Notes: generated by a model from the letters alone, not told the origin. 64,000 nt of DNA from Maridesulfovibrio hydrothermalis AM13 = DSM 14728 (GCF_000331025.1 NC_020055.1:186001-250000); one strand, 5' to 3'. Numbered from the stretch's first letter, positions 8,675 to 18,816 are shown. Translations and numbers: made by a program.

Positions 8675-11600
8675 ATCTTGCCAGATGGTGTATTGAAAAT
8701 AACCGTACAGCCATAGCTCTGTTCCTCCTTGTGGCCCTTGGCGGGGCGATGACTTTTGTCAGTATTCCTAAAAATGAGGATCCGGATTTCACTATCCGTA
8801 CAGCCGTGGTGATGACTGTGTTTCCCGGTGCTTCACCGCAAAGGGTGGAGGAGCTGGTTACAGATAAGCTTGAAGAGAAGATTCGTGAAATTGATGTAAT
8901 CAAAAACGTCAAATCACAGTCTATGACCGGAATTTCAATTATTGAAGTGGAATTCCTTGAAAATATTAAAGATATGGACCCGGTCTGGCAGAGGTTGCGC
9001 AATAAAGTTTCTGACGCTGTACCGACTTTGCCGTCAGAGGCTCAGGCTCCGATAGTCAATGACGAGTTCGGTGATGTTTATGGTATTCTCGTTGCTTTGA
9101 CCGGGGACGGTTTTACTTATCGTGAACTTAAAGACGTAGCTGACTATACACGTGATGAACTGCTTCATGTTCCCGGTGTGGGAAAAGTTGAACGCTGGGG
9201 ATTGCAGGACGAGCGGATTTTTATTGATTTTTCCAATTCCCGTATGGCAGCGGCAGGGATCAGCCCTTTTCTGCTCGGGCAGGTGATTGATCATCAGAAT
9301 ACTATCCGTCCCAGTGGTTCGGCCAAGGTGGGACCGGAAAGAATTTACATTGAACCTACCGGTGAATTTAAATCTGTCGATGATATCGCTTCGCTTTCCA
9401 TGAGAGTTGAAGGGATGAAAACCAGTATGAAACTTTCAGATGTGACTGATGTTTCAAGAGGGTTTGCTGACCCTCCGTCCGTCATGGCCAGATATAATGG
9501 GAAGCCGGCTATTATGCTGGCTATTTCCATGGCTGAAGGCAATAATATTATGGAGCTTGGCGAAAAAGTTACTGCCAGACTCGATGAGCTTTCAGCGGAT
9601 TTATATCACGGTATGGAGTACAATATTGTAGTCTATCAGCCTGAATACGTGGAAACTGCTGTTTCAGATTTCATGCTTAATTTGTTGGAATCATTTATAT
9701 TTGTAGTGATCGTTATTCTGGCCTTTGCAGGATTCAGAACCGGTCTTGTCGCCGGGTCTCTTGTTCCTATGGCGATGCTCGGATGTATCGGGCTGATGCC
9801 TTACTTTGATGTGGGGTTGCAGAGGATCTCCATTGCATCATTGATTATTTCTCTGGGTATTCTGGTTGATAACGGGGTTGTTGTTTCGGAAGCTATTCTG
9901 GTGCGCCTAGCCGCCGGAGAGGAGCGGATGAATGCTGTCTCCAATGCTGTATCCGAGCTTTGGATGCCGCTTCTGGCTGCTTCCATGACTACCGTTTTTG
10001 CCTTTCTGCCTATTCCGCTGGCAGAGAGTACCACTGGTGAATATTGTTTTTCGCTCTTTGTAGTTGTAACCCTGACTTTGCTTTGTTCATGGATTCTTTC
10101 CATGAGTATGGTTCCCATGCTCTGTTACTACGTGCTTAAGCCAAAAGTGGTAATTCAGACTTTTTCCAGCCGGATGTACAGGGCGTATCGGGCAATGCTG
10201 CTGTGTTGCCTTAAACACCGCACTGTTTTTCTCGCTGTTGTTCTGGCCGGCTGTGTGGTTGCTTTCTGGGGCTTCAAATTTGTGCCCAAGATGTTTTTTC
10301 CGCCGAATGAAAGAGCGCAGTTTACCATCGATTTCTGGCAGCCTTTCGGTTCAGACATAACCACTACAGCCGAAGAAGTCGGCAGGCTGGAACAGTTTCT
10401 TCTTGCGGATAAAGACGTTGTAAGTGTCGGAACTTTTATCGGGCACGGGGGACCGCGCTGGTACCTTCCGCTCAATCTTGAGCAGCGTAACGATAATCTT
10501 TCCACTTTTGTGGTCAACACGAAAAGTATTGACTCTGTTGATGCTTTAATGACCAGAACCCGTCAGGAGTTGAAGGCTAATTTCCCTGACGCTGATTTCA
10601 GTCTCAAAAAACTTATGAACGGTCCTCCGGTCGGTGCTCCGGTGCAGATTCGCATATCCGGTCCTGATCAGAAAACTCTTTACCGGCTGCGTGATAAAAT
10701 TGTTGCTATGCTGGAAGCCCGTGCGGGAGTCTCCCGTGTTTGGGACGACTGGGGACAGTGGACCAAGAAGATGGTTGTCGAAGTGGATCAGGACAAAGCA
10801 CGTGAAGCCGGACTTTCCAGCTTTGACGTAGCTGCAAGTCTGCAATCCGGTATGAGCGGTTATCAGGCTTCGATTTTCCGCGAAGGGGATACTAATATTC
10901 CCATCGTTCTGCGCAGTGAGGATGCCTTTCGCAACAGGCTCGACAAGTTGGAAAGCATAAATATCTATTCTTATCAGGATGGCAAAAGTGTTCCCCTGAA
11001 TCAGATAGCAGTGTCTAAGCTGGTCTGGCAGCCCTCAGATATCCGGCGCAGGGATCAGACCCGGACCATGACCGTAAAGGCTGACCTTTTTGACGGTTAT
11101 TTTGCTATGCAGATTCTGAATTCTGTCCGGCCGGAGATAGAGGCTTTGACCAAGACCTCACAATGGCCTGTGGGATATTCTGTTGCCTATGGCGGGGAGT
11201 TTGAAAAGAGTGAGGAAAGTCAGGCATCCATCAATGCCAATATGCCTCTGGCAATGGGGCTGTTGGTACTGGTACTGATTTTTCAGTTCAACTCGTTCAG
11301 GCGCCCGCTCATAATCCTGATGACCCTGCCGCCCATGATGTGCGGTATTACACCGGGGATGATCTTAACCAATTCTCCGTTCGGATTTATGCCCATGCTC
11401 GGAATGATCAGTCTGCTCGGTATTATTGTAAATAATGCTATTATGTTAATTGACCGTATAGAGATACAACGCAAAAAAGGGATAAACTTAGACGATTCAA
11501 TTGTTTTGGCATCCCTTGAACGGGCGCGGCCTATTATCATGACCGCCACCACAACAATTATCGGTATGGTTCCGCTTTCTTTGCAAGGTGGAGAAATGTG

Positions 11601-11754
11601 GCGGCCTATGGCAAACTGCATCATGTCAGGACTTATGTTCGCAACAGTTTTGACCTTGATACTCTGTCCGGTACTCTATTCCGTGTTCTTCAAGCAAAGT
11701 TACAAAGGATACAACTGGAATCCGGCTGTGATTGAACATGGTAAGGATGGTTAG
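8671..11754 (+). CDS. RND-family efflux transporter permease (AcrB-like)
   Basis: A 1027-residue proton-driven inner-membrane pump of the hydrophobe/amphiphile efflux family, full length for AcrB-type proteins. It shows the N-terminal first helix, two large periplasmic loops, and the helix 4 region GILVDNGVVVSEAI, where the Asp is a proton-relay position. The second half carries the equivalent LGIIVNNAIMLIDRIE. The GTG start overlaps the stop of the adaptor gene. With the TetR gene it forms a three-gene efflux operon; substrate unknown. It ends just before a strong inverted-repeat element that probably terminates transcription. Confidence 0.94.
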   Translation: MNLARWCIENNRTAIALFLLVALGGAMTFVSIPKNEDPDFTIRTAVVMTVFPGASPQRVEELVTDKLEEKIREIDVIKNVKSQSMTGISIIEVEFLENIKDMDPVWQRLRNKVSDAVPTLPSEAQAPIVNDEFGDVYGILVALTGDGFTYRELKDVADYTRDELLHVPGVGKVERWGLQDERIFIDFSNSRMAAAGISPFLLGQVIDHQNTIRPSGSAKVGPERIYIEPTGEFKSVDDIASLSMRVEGMKTSMKLSDVTDVSRGFADPPSVMARYNGKPAIMLAISMAEGNNIMELGEKVTARLDELSADLYHGMEYNIVVYQPEYVETAVSDFMLNLLESFIFVVIVILAFAGFRTGLVAGSLVPMAMLGCIGLMPYFDVGLQRISIASLIISLGILVDNGVVVSEAILVRLAAGEERMNAVSNAVSELWMPLLAASMTTVFAFLPIPLAESTTGEYCFSLFVVVTLTLLCSWILSMSMVPMLCYYVLKPKVVIQTFSSRMYRAYRAMLLCCLKHRTVFLAVVLAGCVVAFWGFKFVPKMFFPPNERAQFTIDFWQPFGSDITTTAEEVGRLEQFLLADKDVVSVGTFIGHGGPRWYLPLNLEQRNDNLSTFVVNTKSIDSVDALMTRTRQELKANFPDADFSLKKLMNGPPVGAPVQIRISGPDQKTLYRLRDKIVAMLEARAGVSRVWDDWGQWTKKMVVEVDQDKAREAGLSSFDVAASLQSGMSGYQASIFREGDTNIPIVLRSEDAFRNRLDKLESINIYSYQDGKSVPLNQIAVSKLVWQPSDIRRRDQTRTMTVKADLFDGYFAMQILNSVRPEIEALTKTSQWPVGYSVAYGGEFEKSEESQASINANMPLAMGLLVLVLIFQFNSFRRPLIILMTLPPMMCGITPGMILTNSPFGFMPMLGMISLLGIIVNNAIMLIDRIEIQRKKGINLDDSIVLASLERARPIIMTATTTIIGMVPLSLQGGEMWRPMANCIMSGLMFATVLTLILCPVLYSVFFKQSYKGYNWNPAVIEHGKDG

Positions 11755-11759
11755 TTGAT

Positions 11760-11981
11760 GCCTCCGGCGGCCCTTTGGGGACTCAAACCCTTTTTGAAAA
11801 AAGGGTTCGAGACTCCCAAAAACTTTTAATAGTCTTAAGTAGATTTAAAGCTTCGAATGATCTGCTTTGAGAAAATTAAAGACTGGCGTAGCGGCAAACC
11901 TAGAACAGCTAAAAGTTTTGGAAGAGTCCAGAGAAACTTTTTTCAAAAAGTTTCTCTGGTCCCCGAAGGGCCGCCGGAGGC
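11760..11981. repeat. Paired inverted Desulfovibrio-type GC-rich repeat with internal hairpins
   Basis: A 23-base arm beginning GCCTCCGGCGGCCC at 11760-11782 is repeated inverted at 11959-11981 with one mismatch. Each copy is followed inward by its own hairpin: AACCCTTTTT/AAAAAGGGTT in the left copy and AGAGAAAC/GTTTCTCT in the right copy, then a CAAAACTTTT-like tail. The pair lies between the convergent RND gene and ispH, and each copy can act as a terminator for the gene pointing at it. This kind of element recurs between genes in Desulfovibrio genomes. Confidence 0.75.
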
Positions 11982-11991
11982 TCTTTTCTTT

Positions 11992-12840
11992 CTACAAATT
12001 TTCCAGAATTTGCTGGATACCGTCCACTAGTCTTTTAGGTGTGGAGGCTCCTGCGGTCAGGCCGATTTTTTTAATTGATTTAAGTTCCTCAAGAGGCAGT
12101 TCATCTGCAACTTCAACGTGGGTGCATTTTGTACCTGCTGTTTCTACGACCTGTACCAGACGACGGGTATTCCCGCTGATACGTCCGCCTACTACGATCA
12201 TATGGTCCACTTCACAGGACAGGGTGATTGCTTCTTCCTGCCGTTGACGGGTGGCGTCGCAGATTGTGTTAAGCACCACAAAGTCCAGTCCTTTGCTTTC
12301 AAGATATTTAATGCTCTCTTCGTATACGGTGCGGTCTTGAGTGGTCTGGGCCGCGAGGCAATATTTTTTGTTGTGAGCAAGTTTAAGTGCTTCCAGTTCT
12401 TCGATGGAATCGAAAAGATGGGTTCCGGACGGTGCATAGCTTAAAAGTCCTTTCACTTCTGGATGGCTGTCTTCGCCGTAAAGGAGCAGAACGCGATCAT
12501 CTTCGGTATTTTTCTTAATGAGAAGCTGAGCTTTTTTTACTTTTGGACAGGTGGCATCAATAACTTTAACGCCGCGCTTACGCAGTTCTGTCTCAGCATT
12601 TTGGGGTACGCCGTGCGCTCTTATTACCACGTAGGCATTTTCGGGAATTTCTTCAGGGTGTTCAGCGGTGATTACGCCTTGCTTTTCGTAATCTTCAAGA
12701 ACTTGCGGGTTATGGATAATGGGGCCGAGGATATATATCGATCCGCTTTCATTTTTTTCAATAAGTGAATCCAGTTTGTTAAGGGCGAGGTCAACACCCA
12801 TGCAGAATCCTGCCGTTTCAGCTCTAATTACTTCAACCAT
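11992..12840 (-). CDS. ispH: 4-hydroxy-3-methylbut-2-enyl diphosphate reductase
   Basis: A 282-residue iron-sulfur enzyme, the last step of the MEP pathway, making IPP and DMAPP for isoprenoids. The three cluster-binding cysteines are present at residues 13 (AGFCMGVD), 98 (DATCPKV) and 194 (NTICDATRQRQ), as are the conserved AHGVP and TAGASTP motifs. AGGAGG lies eight bases before the ATG. It is divergent from the hopanoid aminotransferase gene and would supply the isoprenoid precursors for it. Confidence 0.96.
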   Translation of the reverse strand: MVEVIRAETAGFCMGVDLALNKLDSLIEKNESGSIYILGPIIHNPQVLEDYEKQGVITAEHPEEIPENAYVVIRAHGVPQNAETELRKRGVKVIDATCPKVKKAQLLIKKNTEDDRVLLLYGEDSHPEVKGLLSYAPSGTHLFDSIEELEALKLAHNKKYCLAAQTTQDRTVYEESIKYLESKGLDFVVLNTICDATRQRQEEAITLSCEVDHMIVVGGRISGNTRRLVQVVETAGTKCTHVEVADELPLEELKSIKKIGLTAGASTPKRLVDGIQQILENL

Positions 12841-13050
12841 CGTCTGGCCTCCTGATTATGTGATTGCAACTTTGCGGCTGCACTGTGTTTTAAGTTATAT
12901 TCATTAATTACAACTCATCACTTGTTTTGGCAATGTCGTTGTCGGGGAAGGAAATTATGATCAACCCATTGACCGCAAAAGGGAAGGAGAGTATTTTCCT
13001 TCAAGATTAAGCGAATTTGAAATTATTAATTGCATTGGAGCCGGATAAAG

Positions 13051-14433
13051 ATGAGTTCTAAGATAATAAAAAAGTATAAAGAAAGAATTGCAGAAGCTTA
13101 CGAGCTGCATCGTAAATATGTTAACCCTCAATTTGTACGTGTGCTGGAAGTAATAGGCTATGACCGCAACTATGTTTCTGCAGAAGGTGCATATCTGACA
13201 GATGCCAAGGGCGTAAAAGTACTGGATTTTCTTTCCGGTTTCGGAGTTTATAACGTTGGACGTAATCATCCCTACGTAGCGCAGGTGCTTAAAGAGACGC
13301 TTGATGCAAAAACCGCAAGTCTGGTTCAGATGGATCTGGGTGTTATGTCCGGCATGCTGGCAGAAAAGCTGGCACAAATAGCTCCCGGTGATCTGGAAGC
13401 CGTATTTTTTACTAATTCCGGTACTGAGGGAGTTGAAGGGGCACTTAAATTTGCCCGTCAGGCCAGCGGCAGGCATAAAGTTGTACATTGCCACCATGCC
13501 TTTCACGGTCTGACGCTCGGATCACTTTCAGTGAATGCCAATAAAGAATTCCGGGATAGAAACGGACCTCTTCTGCCGGATTGTGCTCCAGTTCCATTTA
13601 ATGATCTTGCTGCTCTTGAAGAAGCTCTTTGCGGTGGTGACGTTGGAGCATTTATTTTCGAAACAGTTCAGGGGAAAGGTGTTTTTATCCCTGATGATGG
13701 TTATTTGCAGGGCGTGCGCGATCTTTGCGACAAGTATGGAACATTGATGATTGCTGATGAAGTTCAGTGTGGAATGGGGCGTACCGGAAAGATGTTTGCG
13801 GTTGACCACTGGGGTGTTAAGCCGGATCTTCTGGTTATTTCTAAAGCCCTTTCCGGTGGATTCATTCCAGTTGGAGCAATTATTACTACCCGTGAAATTC
13901 ACGGAAAGATTTTTGATTCTATGGAACGTTGTTTTGCCCACTCAAATACTTTCGGCCAGAACGATCTGGCAATGGCTGCCGGACTGGCAACTATTGAGAT
14001 TCTGGAGAAAGATGATTTAGCTGAAAATGCTGCCAGAATGGGAGAACGTATTGTTGCCGGAATGCAAAAACTTGCTGAAAAATACGAAATGCTTACCGAG
14101 GTACGCGGCAAGGGGCTGATTATCGGATTGCAGTTTGGCGAGCCTAAGTCGATTGCGCTTAAAGCCAGTTGGAAACTGCTGCATAAGATGAATGATGACC
14201 TTTTTTGCCAGATGATCACCATGCCGCTGCTGGAGAAGCATAACATCCTCAGTCAGGTTGCAGGGCATGGGCTTGATACTGTTAAAATACTGCCTCCGCT
14301 TATGATTAATGATGAGGATGTGGATAAATTTCTTGCTGCCATGGATGACGTGCTTAGAGAAGCGCACAAGATCACCGGCTCCGCTTGGAAGACGGTCAAA
14401 GATCTGGGCATCCGCACCGCGCGAACAGCTTAA
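13051..14433 (+). CDS. hpnO: Class III PLP aminotransferase, probable hopanoid side-chain aminotransferase
   Basis: A 460-residue cytoplasmic PLP enzyme of the ornithine/acetylornithine aminotransferase fold. The family motifs FFTNSGTEGVEGALKFAR, the Asp of LMIADEVQCGMGRTG and the Schiff-base lysine in ISKALSGGF are all present. The ATG at 13051 has GGAG ten bases upstream. The assignment as HpnO, which forms 35-aminobacteriohopanetriol, rests on context: the next genes are hpnN, two envelope genes and hpnH, with hpnG nearby. Sequence alone would only give a class III aminotransferase. A terminator hairpin follows at 14487, so hpnN may also have its own promoter. Confidence 0.78.
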   Translation: MSSKIIKKYKERIAEAYELHRKYVNPQFVRVLEVIGYDRNYVSAEGAYLTDAKGVKVLDFLSGFGVYNVGRNHPYVAQVLKETLDAKTASLVQMDLGVMSGMLAEKLAQIAPGDLEAVFFTNSGTEGVEGALKFARQASGRHKVVHCHHAFHGLTLGSLSVNANKEFRDRNGPLLPDCAPVPFNDLAALEEALCGGDVGAFIFETVQGKGVFIPDDGYLQGVRDLCDKYGTLMIADEVQCGMGRTGKMFAVDHWGVKPDLLVISKALSGGFIPVGAIITTREIHGKIFDSMERCFAHSNTFGQNDLAMAAGLATIEILEKDDLAENAARMGERIVAGMQKLAEKYEMLTEVRGKGLIIGLQFGEPKSIALKASWKLLHKMNDDLFCQMITMPLLEKHNILSQVAGHGLDTVKILPPLMINDEDVDKFLAAMDDVLREAHKITGSAWKTVKDLGIRTARTA

Positions 14434-14486
14434 GGCCTTTTCCAGCTTCGTTAAGCTTACTCTTAAGGGCGAAAATAAGACTATCC

Positions 14487-14523
14487 AAGAAGGCAGGCTA
14501 TGTTATAATAGTTTGCCTTCTTT
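14487..14523 (+). terminator. Intrinsic terminator after the aminotransferase gene
   Basis: AAGAAGGCA at 14487-14495 pairs with TGCCTTCTT at 14514-14522, followed by a short T-rich tail. A second GC hairpin (CCCGT-TGCCG-ACGGG) lies just before the hpnN start at 14585. Confidence 0.6.
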
Positions 14524-14584
14524 GCTTGTATAATTAGATTTCATTTTTAAAAAAAGACCCGTTGCCGACGGGCATGGTTTATAA

Positions 14585-17269
14585 GTGAATATATTCAAGA
14601 ATTTTCAAATATTTTTTATCCGCTGTATCTGGAATATGGTTCGCAAATCTCCGCTGACCATTGTTATTTGCGGTGTTTTGCTGGCGGCTGCCTGCGCGGT
14701 TTCATCGGCCCTTTGGCTTAAGCTGGACAGTGATCAGGATAATTTGATTTCCCATGAACTTCCTTTTCAAAAGCGCAATATTGAACAGATTAAAAACTTT
14801 GGTGATCAGGAATACATGTTCGTGGTCATTGAGACCGGAGGTACCGAGTCCGGTAAAGATAAAGCTGCCGAATTTGCCACGACACTTGCCCTTAAACTTC
14901 AAAAACATCCCGAGCTTGTGCGCGAAGTGCATTATTCCATGTCAGCAAAAGATATGGGGCCGGGCGTGCTTATGTTTGCTTCGGCTGATGAACTGCGCTC
15001 ATTTGTGAATCTTGCCCGCGATTTCGGGCCGCTTGGGCATGAATGGTTTAAGGGGCCGGGACTGGCTAAATTTCTCAATATGACTTCCGGATTACTTAGT
15101 GGCAAGGGCGGAGGCAGTGGCAGTGCTGAAATGTTTGCCCCTGTTATGGGCGCGCTTGATTCGCTGGTGGGCGAAATGCAGTCTTCACTTAAAGAGGGAG
15201 CTGATTTTGAGGCGGTGGATGATGCTGTTCTAGGGCTTGATAAAGCCGGGATGCATTATTTTTTTACCCGCAATGACAAGCTGCTCATTATGCGCATCCT
15301 GCCTAAGAAGAATTTTCAGGAAATGGATGTTATCGGTCAATCACTTAAATTTGTGCGTTCTTCTCTTGAGGAAACGCGTCTTGCCTATCCTGATGTAAGT
15401 GCCGGACTGACTGGGCGGCCTGTTCTTTCGGCTGATGAAATGCATACTACTGATCAGGATATGACTATTGCTGCCATTATTTCGGTTGTGGTGGTCGGGT
15501 TGATGTTCATGATCATTCTGCACGGCTGGTTGCGGCCCATGCTGGTTATGGGGTCACTTTTTTGCGCTATGGCATGGACTTTTGGGTTTACACTGGTGAC
15601 ACTTGGCAGTCTGAACCTTTTATCCATCGTGTTTGCGTTGGTGCTGGTCGGCATCGGGGTTGATTTCGGTATCCATATTGTAATGCGCTACGTTGAAGCC
15701 ACCAATTCAGGAATGGAGTCTGATGAAGCTGTGGAAGAAGCTTTGATCCATACCGGCCCCGGCGTATTGCTGGGTGGCCTGACTTCGGTTTGCGCATTTT
15801 ATGCTGTGCTGGGGCAGGAGTTTGTCGGGCTTGCCGAGCTGGGGCTGGTCGGCGGAACTGGGATAATTTTCTGTCTTATTGCCATGTTGACTGTGCTGCC
15901 TTCAATGCTGCTTATCGCCGGCAGGCGTAACTGGTTTCCTTCTTCGCGTCCACGCATGGCAACAATGCCGTTTATGGAAAAGGTTATTTCAAAGCCGGTA
16001 GCAGTGCTGCTTATTTTTGCCGCGGCAACAGCACTTGCCTATCCCGGTTTTAAGAAGGCTGGATTTAATTACAATCTGCTGGACCTGCAGGCCGAAGGTC
16101 TGGAGTCCGTTGAGTATGAACATATATTGATTAACGATTCTGACGAGTCCACATGGTTTGCAGTCATGACCAGACCGGACCTTGAGAGTGTTAAGTCACT
16201 TATCGCCGAACTTAAAAATATTCCATCTGTGGGCCGCATTGATTCTATTTTTGAATTTCTGCCCGAAGGCCAGAAGGAGAAGGCTGAAATATTAAGAGGC
16301 GAAGCCAGAGTTTTTGACGGTATTGATTTTGATACAAGACAGGCTGCTCTTGTTCCGGCGCAGGTTGTTTCATCTCTGGAGGCATTGATTGAGTCTCTTG
16401 AAGATTTAGAGGAGAAACTTTTCTCCGCCGGGGCCAAAGCTGAACTGCAGGTTGTATCAGGGCTGATTGAAAAGGCCGACTCATGTATCACTATGATTGA
16501 AGAGAACCCCTCGGTAACTTTGAATCTTAACTCTGTTCAAAGCAGGCTGGTGAACGAGCTTTCCAGTTCTTTTGCCTGGCTTAAAGAAGTTCTTGAAGTC
16601 CGCTCCGTTACGCCGGATGATCTGCCGGAACATCTACGTTCTCTTTATGTAGGTAAAGACGGCAGTTTCATGGTCAAGATATCGCCTGTCGGCAATGTCT
16701 GGGATTTTGACAAGCTGACTGGTTTTGTTGCCGACCTGCGTAAAGTTGATCCGGAAGTTACCGGTGTTCCTGTGGTAGTACTTGAATCCTCACTGCTTAT
16801 GAAGGATACATTTCTGGAAGCTGCCGGACTGACTATCGGGCTGGTGTCGCTCATTTTATTTTTGACTTCGTTCAGCATCAGCTATGTGCTGCTGACTCTT
16901 ATTCCTCTAATTGCCGGTATTTTCTGGCTGCTGGAGGTCATGGGGCTTACCGGGCTTAGCTTTAACTTAGCTAATTTCTTTGCTATTCCTGTGCTTATTG
17001 CTATCGGAGTTGATGGCGGGGTGCATTTTCTTGCCCGTTGGAAAGAACTTGCCGAAGGGGAGAGGCTTTATGATACAAGCACTCCCGTTGCTGTCGGACT
17101 CAGTTTCTGCACCACCATGATCGGTTTTGGCGGACTGCTGCTTGCGCATCACAGGGGACTGGCATCACTTGGCGGTATCATGGTTATCGGCTCCGCGACC
17201 TGTCTGGTCGGTTGTATGATAATATTACCTGCGGTATTCAGATTGATTGAAAAGATCAAGGGAAGATAA
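14585..17269 (+). CDS. hpnN: MMPL/RND-like hopanoid transporter
   Basis: An 894-residue membrane protein of the MMPL branch of the RND superfamily. It has an N-terminal helix, a large periplasmic domain at about residues 50-290, helices with GIGVDFGIHIVMRYVE near residue 360, a second periplasmic domain and a C-terminal helix bundle with IGVDGGVHFLARW. In hopanoid producers HpnN moves hopanoids to the outer membrane. A GTG at 14585 is used; it has no clear ribosome site, and ATG at 14636 is the alternative. It is followed within three bases by a signal-bearing gene and lies among hpnO, hpnH and hpnG, which supports the HpnN name. Confidence 0.82.
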   Translation: MNIFKNFQIFFIRCIWNMVRKSPLTIVICGVLLAAACAVSSALWLKLDSDQDNLISHELPFQKRNIEQIKNFGDQEYMFVVIETGGTESGKDKAAEFATTLALKLQKHPELVREVHYSMSAKDMGPGVLMFASADELRSFVNLARDFGPLGHEWFKGPGLAKFLNMTSGLLSGKGGGSGSAEMFAPVMGALDSLVGEMQSSLKEGADFEAVDDAVLGLDKAGMHYFFTRNDKLLIMRILPKKNFQEMDVIGQSLKFVRSSLEETRLAYPDVSAGLTGRPVLSADEMHTTDQDMTIAAIISVVVVGLMFMIILHGWLRPMLVMGSLFCAMAWTFGFTLVTLGSLNLLSIVFALVLVGIGVDFGIHIVMRYVEATNSGMESDEAVEEALIHTGPGVLLGGLTSVCAFYAVLGQEFVGLAELGLVGGTGIIFCLIAMLTVLPSMLLIAGRRNWFPSSRPRMATMPFMEKVISKPVAVLLIFAAATALAYPGFKKAGFNYNLLDLQAEGLESVEYEHILINDSDESTWFAVMTRPDLESVKSLIAELKNIPSVGRIDSIFEFLPEGQKEKAEILRGEARVFDGIDFDTRQAALVPAQVVSSLEALIESLEDLEEKLFSAGAKAELQVVSGLIEKADSCITMIEENPSVTLNLNSVQSRLVNELSSSFAWLKEVLEVRSVTPDDLPEHLRSLYVGKDGSFMVKISPVGNVWDFDKLTGFVADLRKVDPEVTGVPVVVLESSLLMKDTFLEAAGLTIGLVSLILFLTSFSISYVLLTLIPLIAGIFWLLEVMGLTGLSFNLANFFAIPVLIAIGVDGGVHFLARWKELAEGERLYDTSTPVAVGLSFCTTMIGFGGLLLAHHRGLASLGGIMVIGSATCLVGCMIILPAVFRLIEKIKGR

Positions 17270-17272
17270 TTT

Positions 17273-18055
17273 ATGTTTAGAAAAGTTTTGCTGATTACGC
17301 TTGGCTGCGTTTGCTTGCTGGCTGGTACTGTTTTTGCCGCAGGCAGATTTGATTTTGCCATAATTCAGCCCGGCCAGCCCGGAACGACTGTCGAGGCGCA
17401 GCCGGTCATGGATGAACTTGCAAAATATATGTCTGAAAAATTAGATACCGAGGTTGACGGTGTTTATTTTAATGACCTTGAAACCGCTCTTAAATATCTG
17501 AGTGAAAATAAAGTCGCATGGGGTATAACCGGACTGACTTTTTTTAAAAGCTACTCCGGAAAATTTAAGATGGTTCCGGTTGCAGCTACTCTGCCGCAAG
17601 GTATGGATAAGGATGTGTGGCGGCTGATAGTTTCAACTGACGGGCCTGATTCCGTTAAGGATGTATCTGGCACAGTATACGGTTCTATGCTTTATACTCC
17701 AGAGGCATGCAGTATTCTTTTTTCCGGTAACGATGAATCTTCATTTACTGCCGAAGGAACCCGCAAGGCTTTGCGTATGCTCAGAAAAGTCAACAAGGGC
17801 AAAGTTGCCGGAGTCTGCCTTGATGCTGTGCAGTATTCTGTTATCAAAGGCTCGGATCGATACATGAACACGAAAGTTATTTTTGAGTCGGAAAGGCTGC
17901 CTAACAGTCCTGTTGTGTGGTTCGGTGAAACCGGTGATGATGCACTCCGTCTTCAGGGCGTATTGCTCAATATGAAAAAAGATCCAGCGGCAGCAGGGCT
18001 TCTCAAGCTTCTTCAGACTGACGGTTTTAGTCCTGCTGACGGAGATTTGAAATAA
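17273..18055 (+). CDS. PhnD-like periplasmic binding protein in the hopanoid locus, function unassigned
   Basis: A 260-residue exported protein. The first ~23 residues are a signal peptide ending VFAAG. The rest has the look of the phosphate/phosphonate-binding (PhnD-like, type 2 periplasmic) fold: FDFAIIQPGQ, the loop VYFNDLETALKYL and GVCLDAVQYSVI. There is no phosphonate permease or ATPase gene; instead it lies three bases after hpnN and overlaps the next lipoprotein gene by one base (TAATG). It may bind a lipid or head group for HpnN; that role is inferred from position alone. Confidence 0.72.
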   Translation: MFRKVLLITLGCVCLLAGTVFAAGRFDFAIIQPGQPGTTVEAQPVMDELAKYMSEKLDTEVDGVYFNDLETALKYLSENKVAWGITGLTFFKSYSGKFKMVPVAATLPQGMDKDVWRLIVSTDGPDSVKDVSGTVYGSMLYTPEACSILFSGNDESSFTAEGTRKALRMLRKVNKGKVAGVCLDAVQYSVIKGSDRYMNTKVIFESERLPNSPVVWFGETGDDALRLQGVLLNMKKDPAAAGLLKLLQTDGFSPADGDLK

Positions 18056-18780
18056 TGCCTGCTCGCCGGCTTGTTCTTATTGCCGTTATGGTCCTTATTT
18101 GCGGATGCTCCACTGCAAGGTACGGTGTCCCTCTTACAAAATACGATGCCGGAGATGTCGTACTCTGGACTCCCTGCTCCAGAGCGCAGGCAGAGGTTTT
18201 ATCAGGCAGCAGTAAGGATAAAGATATTTTGCAGAGTGTCGCCTGCTCTGCATGGCTGCTGGAGAGCGGAGTGGTTAAATCTGCAGATTATGCTAAATCC
18301 AGTCAGGGGATTATAAAAAAATATCTTGTTGAAAAGGCGCAATCCGGCCTTGCGCACTATCTTTATGCTTATTTAGTTGCTAAAGAGGCGCAGCTTGCGC
18401 CGGTGCGGGGACTTGACCTTGTGCCTGTCATGGAGCAAGAAGCACTTCGTGCTTCCAAACTTTCGCCGGAAGTTGATTTCGGCGGGCCGGATCGCATGCT
18501 TGGTGAATTGTATTTGAAAGCCCCGTCTCCGCCGATCAGTATAGGTGATCTGGACAAGGCTTTGGAATATTATGAAAAGGCTGTGAGGCTGGCACCGGAC
18601 TTTGCTTTGAATCGACTAGGTTATGCTAAAGCATTGCTGGAAGATGATGAGACGAAGGATGCGTGCTTTCAATATGAGCAGGCTTTGAAAAGTAAAAGTT
18701 TTGATGAAAAATTATTAAAAATTGATACATGCGAAAAGCTGGTTAAATCCTGCAATAAAGCAAGTTCTGCTGAAAAATAA
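18055..18780 (+). CDS. TPR-containing lipoprotein in the hopanoid locus
   Basis: A 241-residue protein with a lipoprotein signal (LICGCSTARYG, lipidated Cys near residue 20). A C-terminal helical part around residues 155-205 reads as one or two TPR units (DKALEYYEKAVRLAPDFALNRLGYAKALLEDDE). It starts on the last base of the preceding gene's stop, so the two are translationally coupled, and hpnH follows 36 bases later. It probably acts as a periplasmic scaffold; no known hopanoid protein name fits. Confidence 0.7.
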   Translation: MPARRLVLIAVMVLICGCSTARYGVPLTKYDAGDVVLWTPCSRAQAEVLSGSSKDKDILQSVACSAWLLESGVVKSADYAKSSQGIIKKYLVEKAQSGLAHYLYAYLVAKEAQLAPVRGLDLVPVMEQEALRASKLSPEVDFGGPDRMLGELYLKAPSPPISIGDLDKALEYYEKAVRLAPDFALNRLGYAKALLEDDETKDACFQYEQALKSKSFDEKLLKIDTCEKLVKSCNKASSAEK

Positions 18781-18816
18781 ACCCGCTATATTTCAGGCGG
18801 AAAAGAGGTTGAAACC

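Noticed and set aside
12961-13506. Minus-strand 181-codon frame opposite the aminotransferase
   Set aside because: Shadow of the class III aminotransferase; composition is Cys/His/Tyr-rich as expected of antisense.
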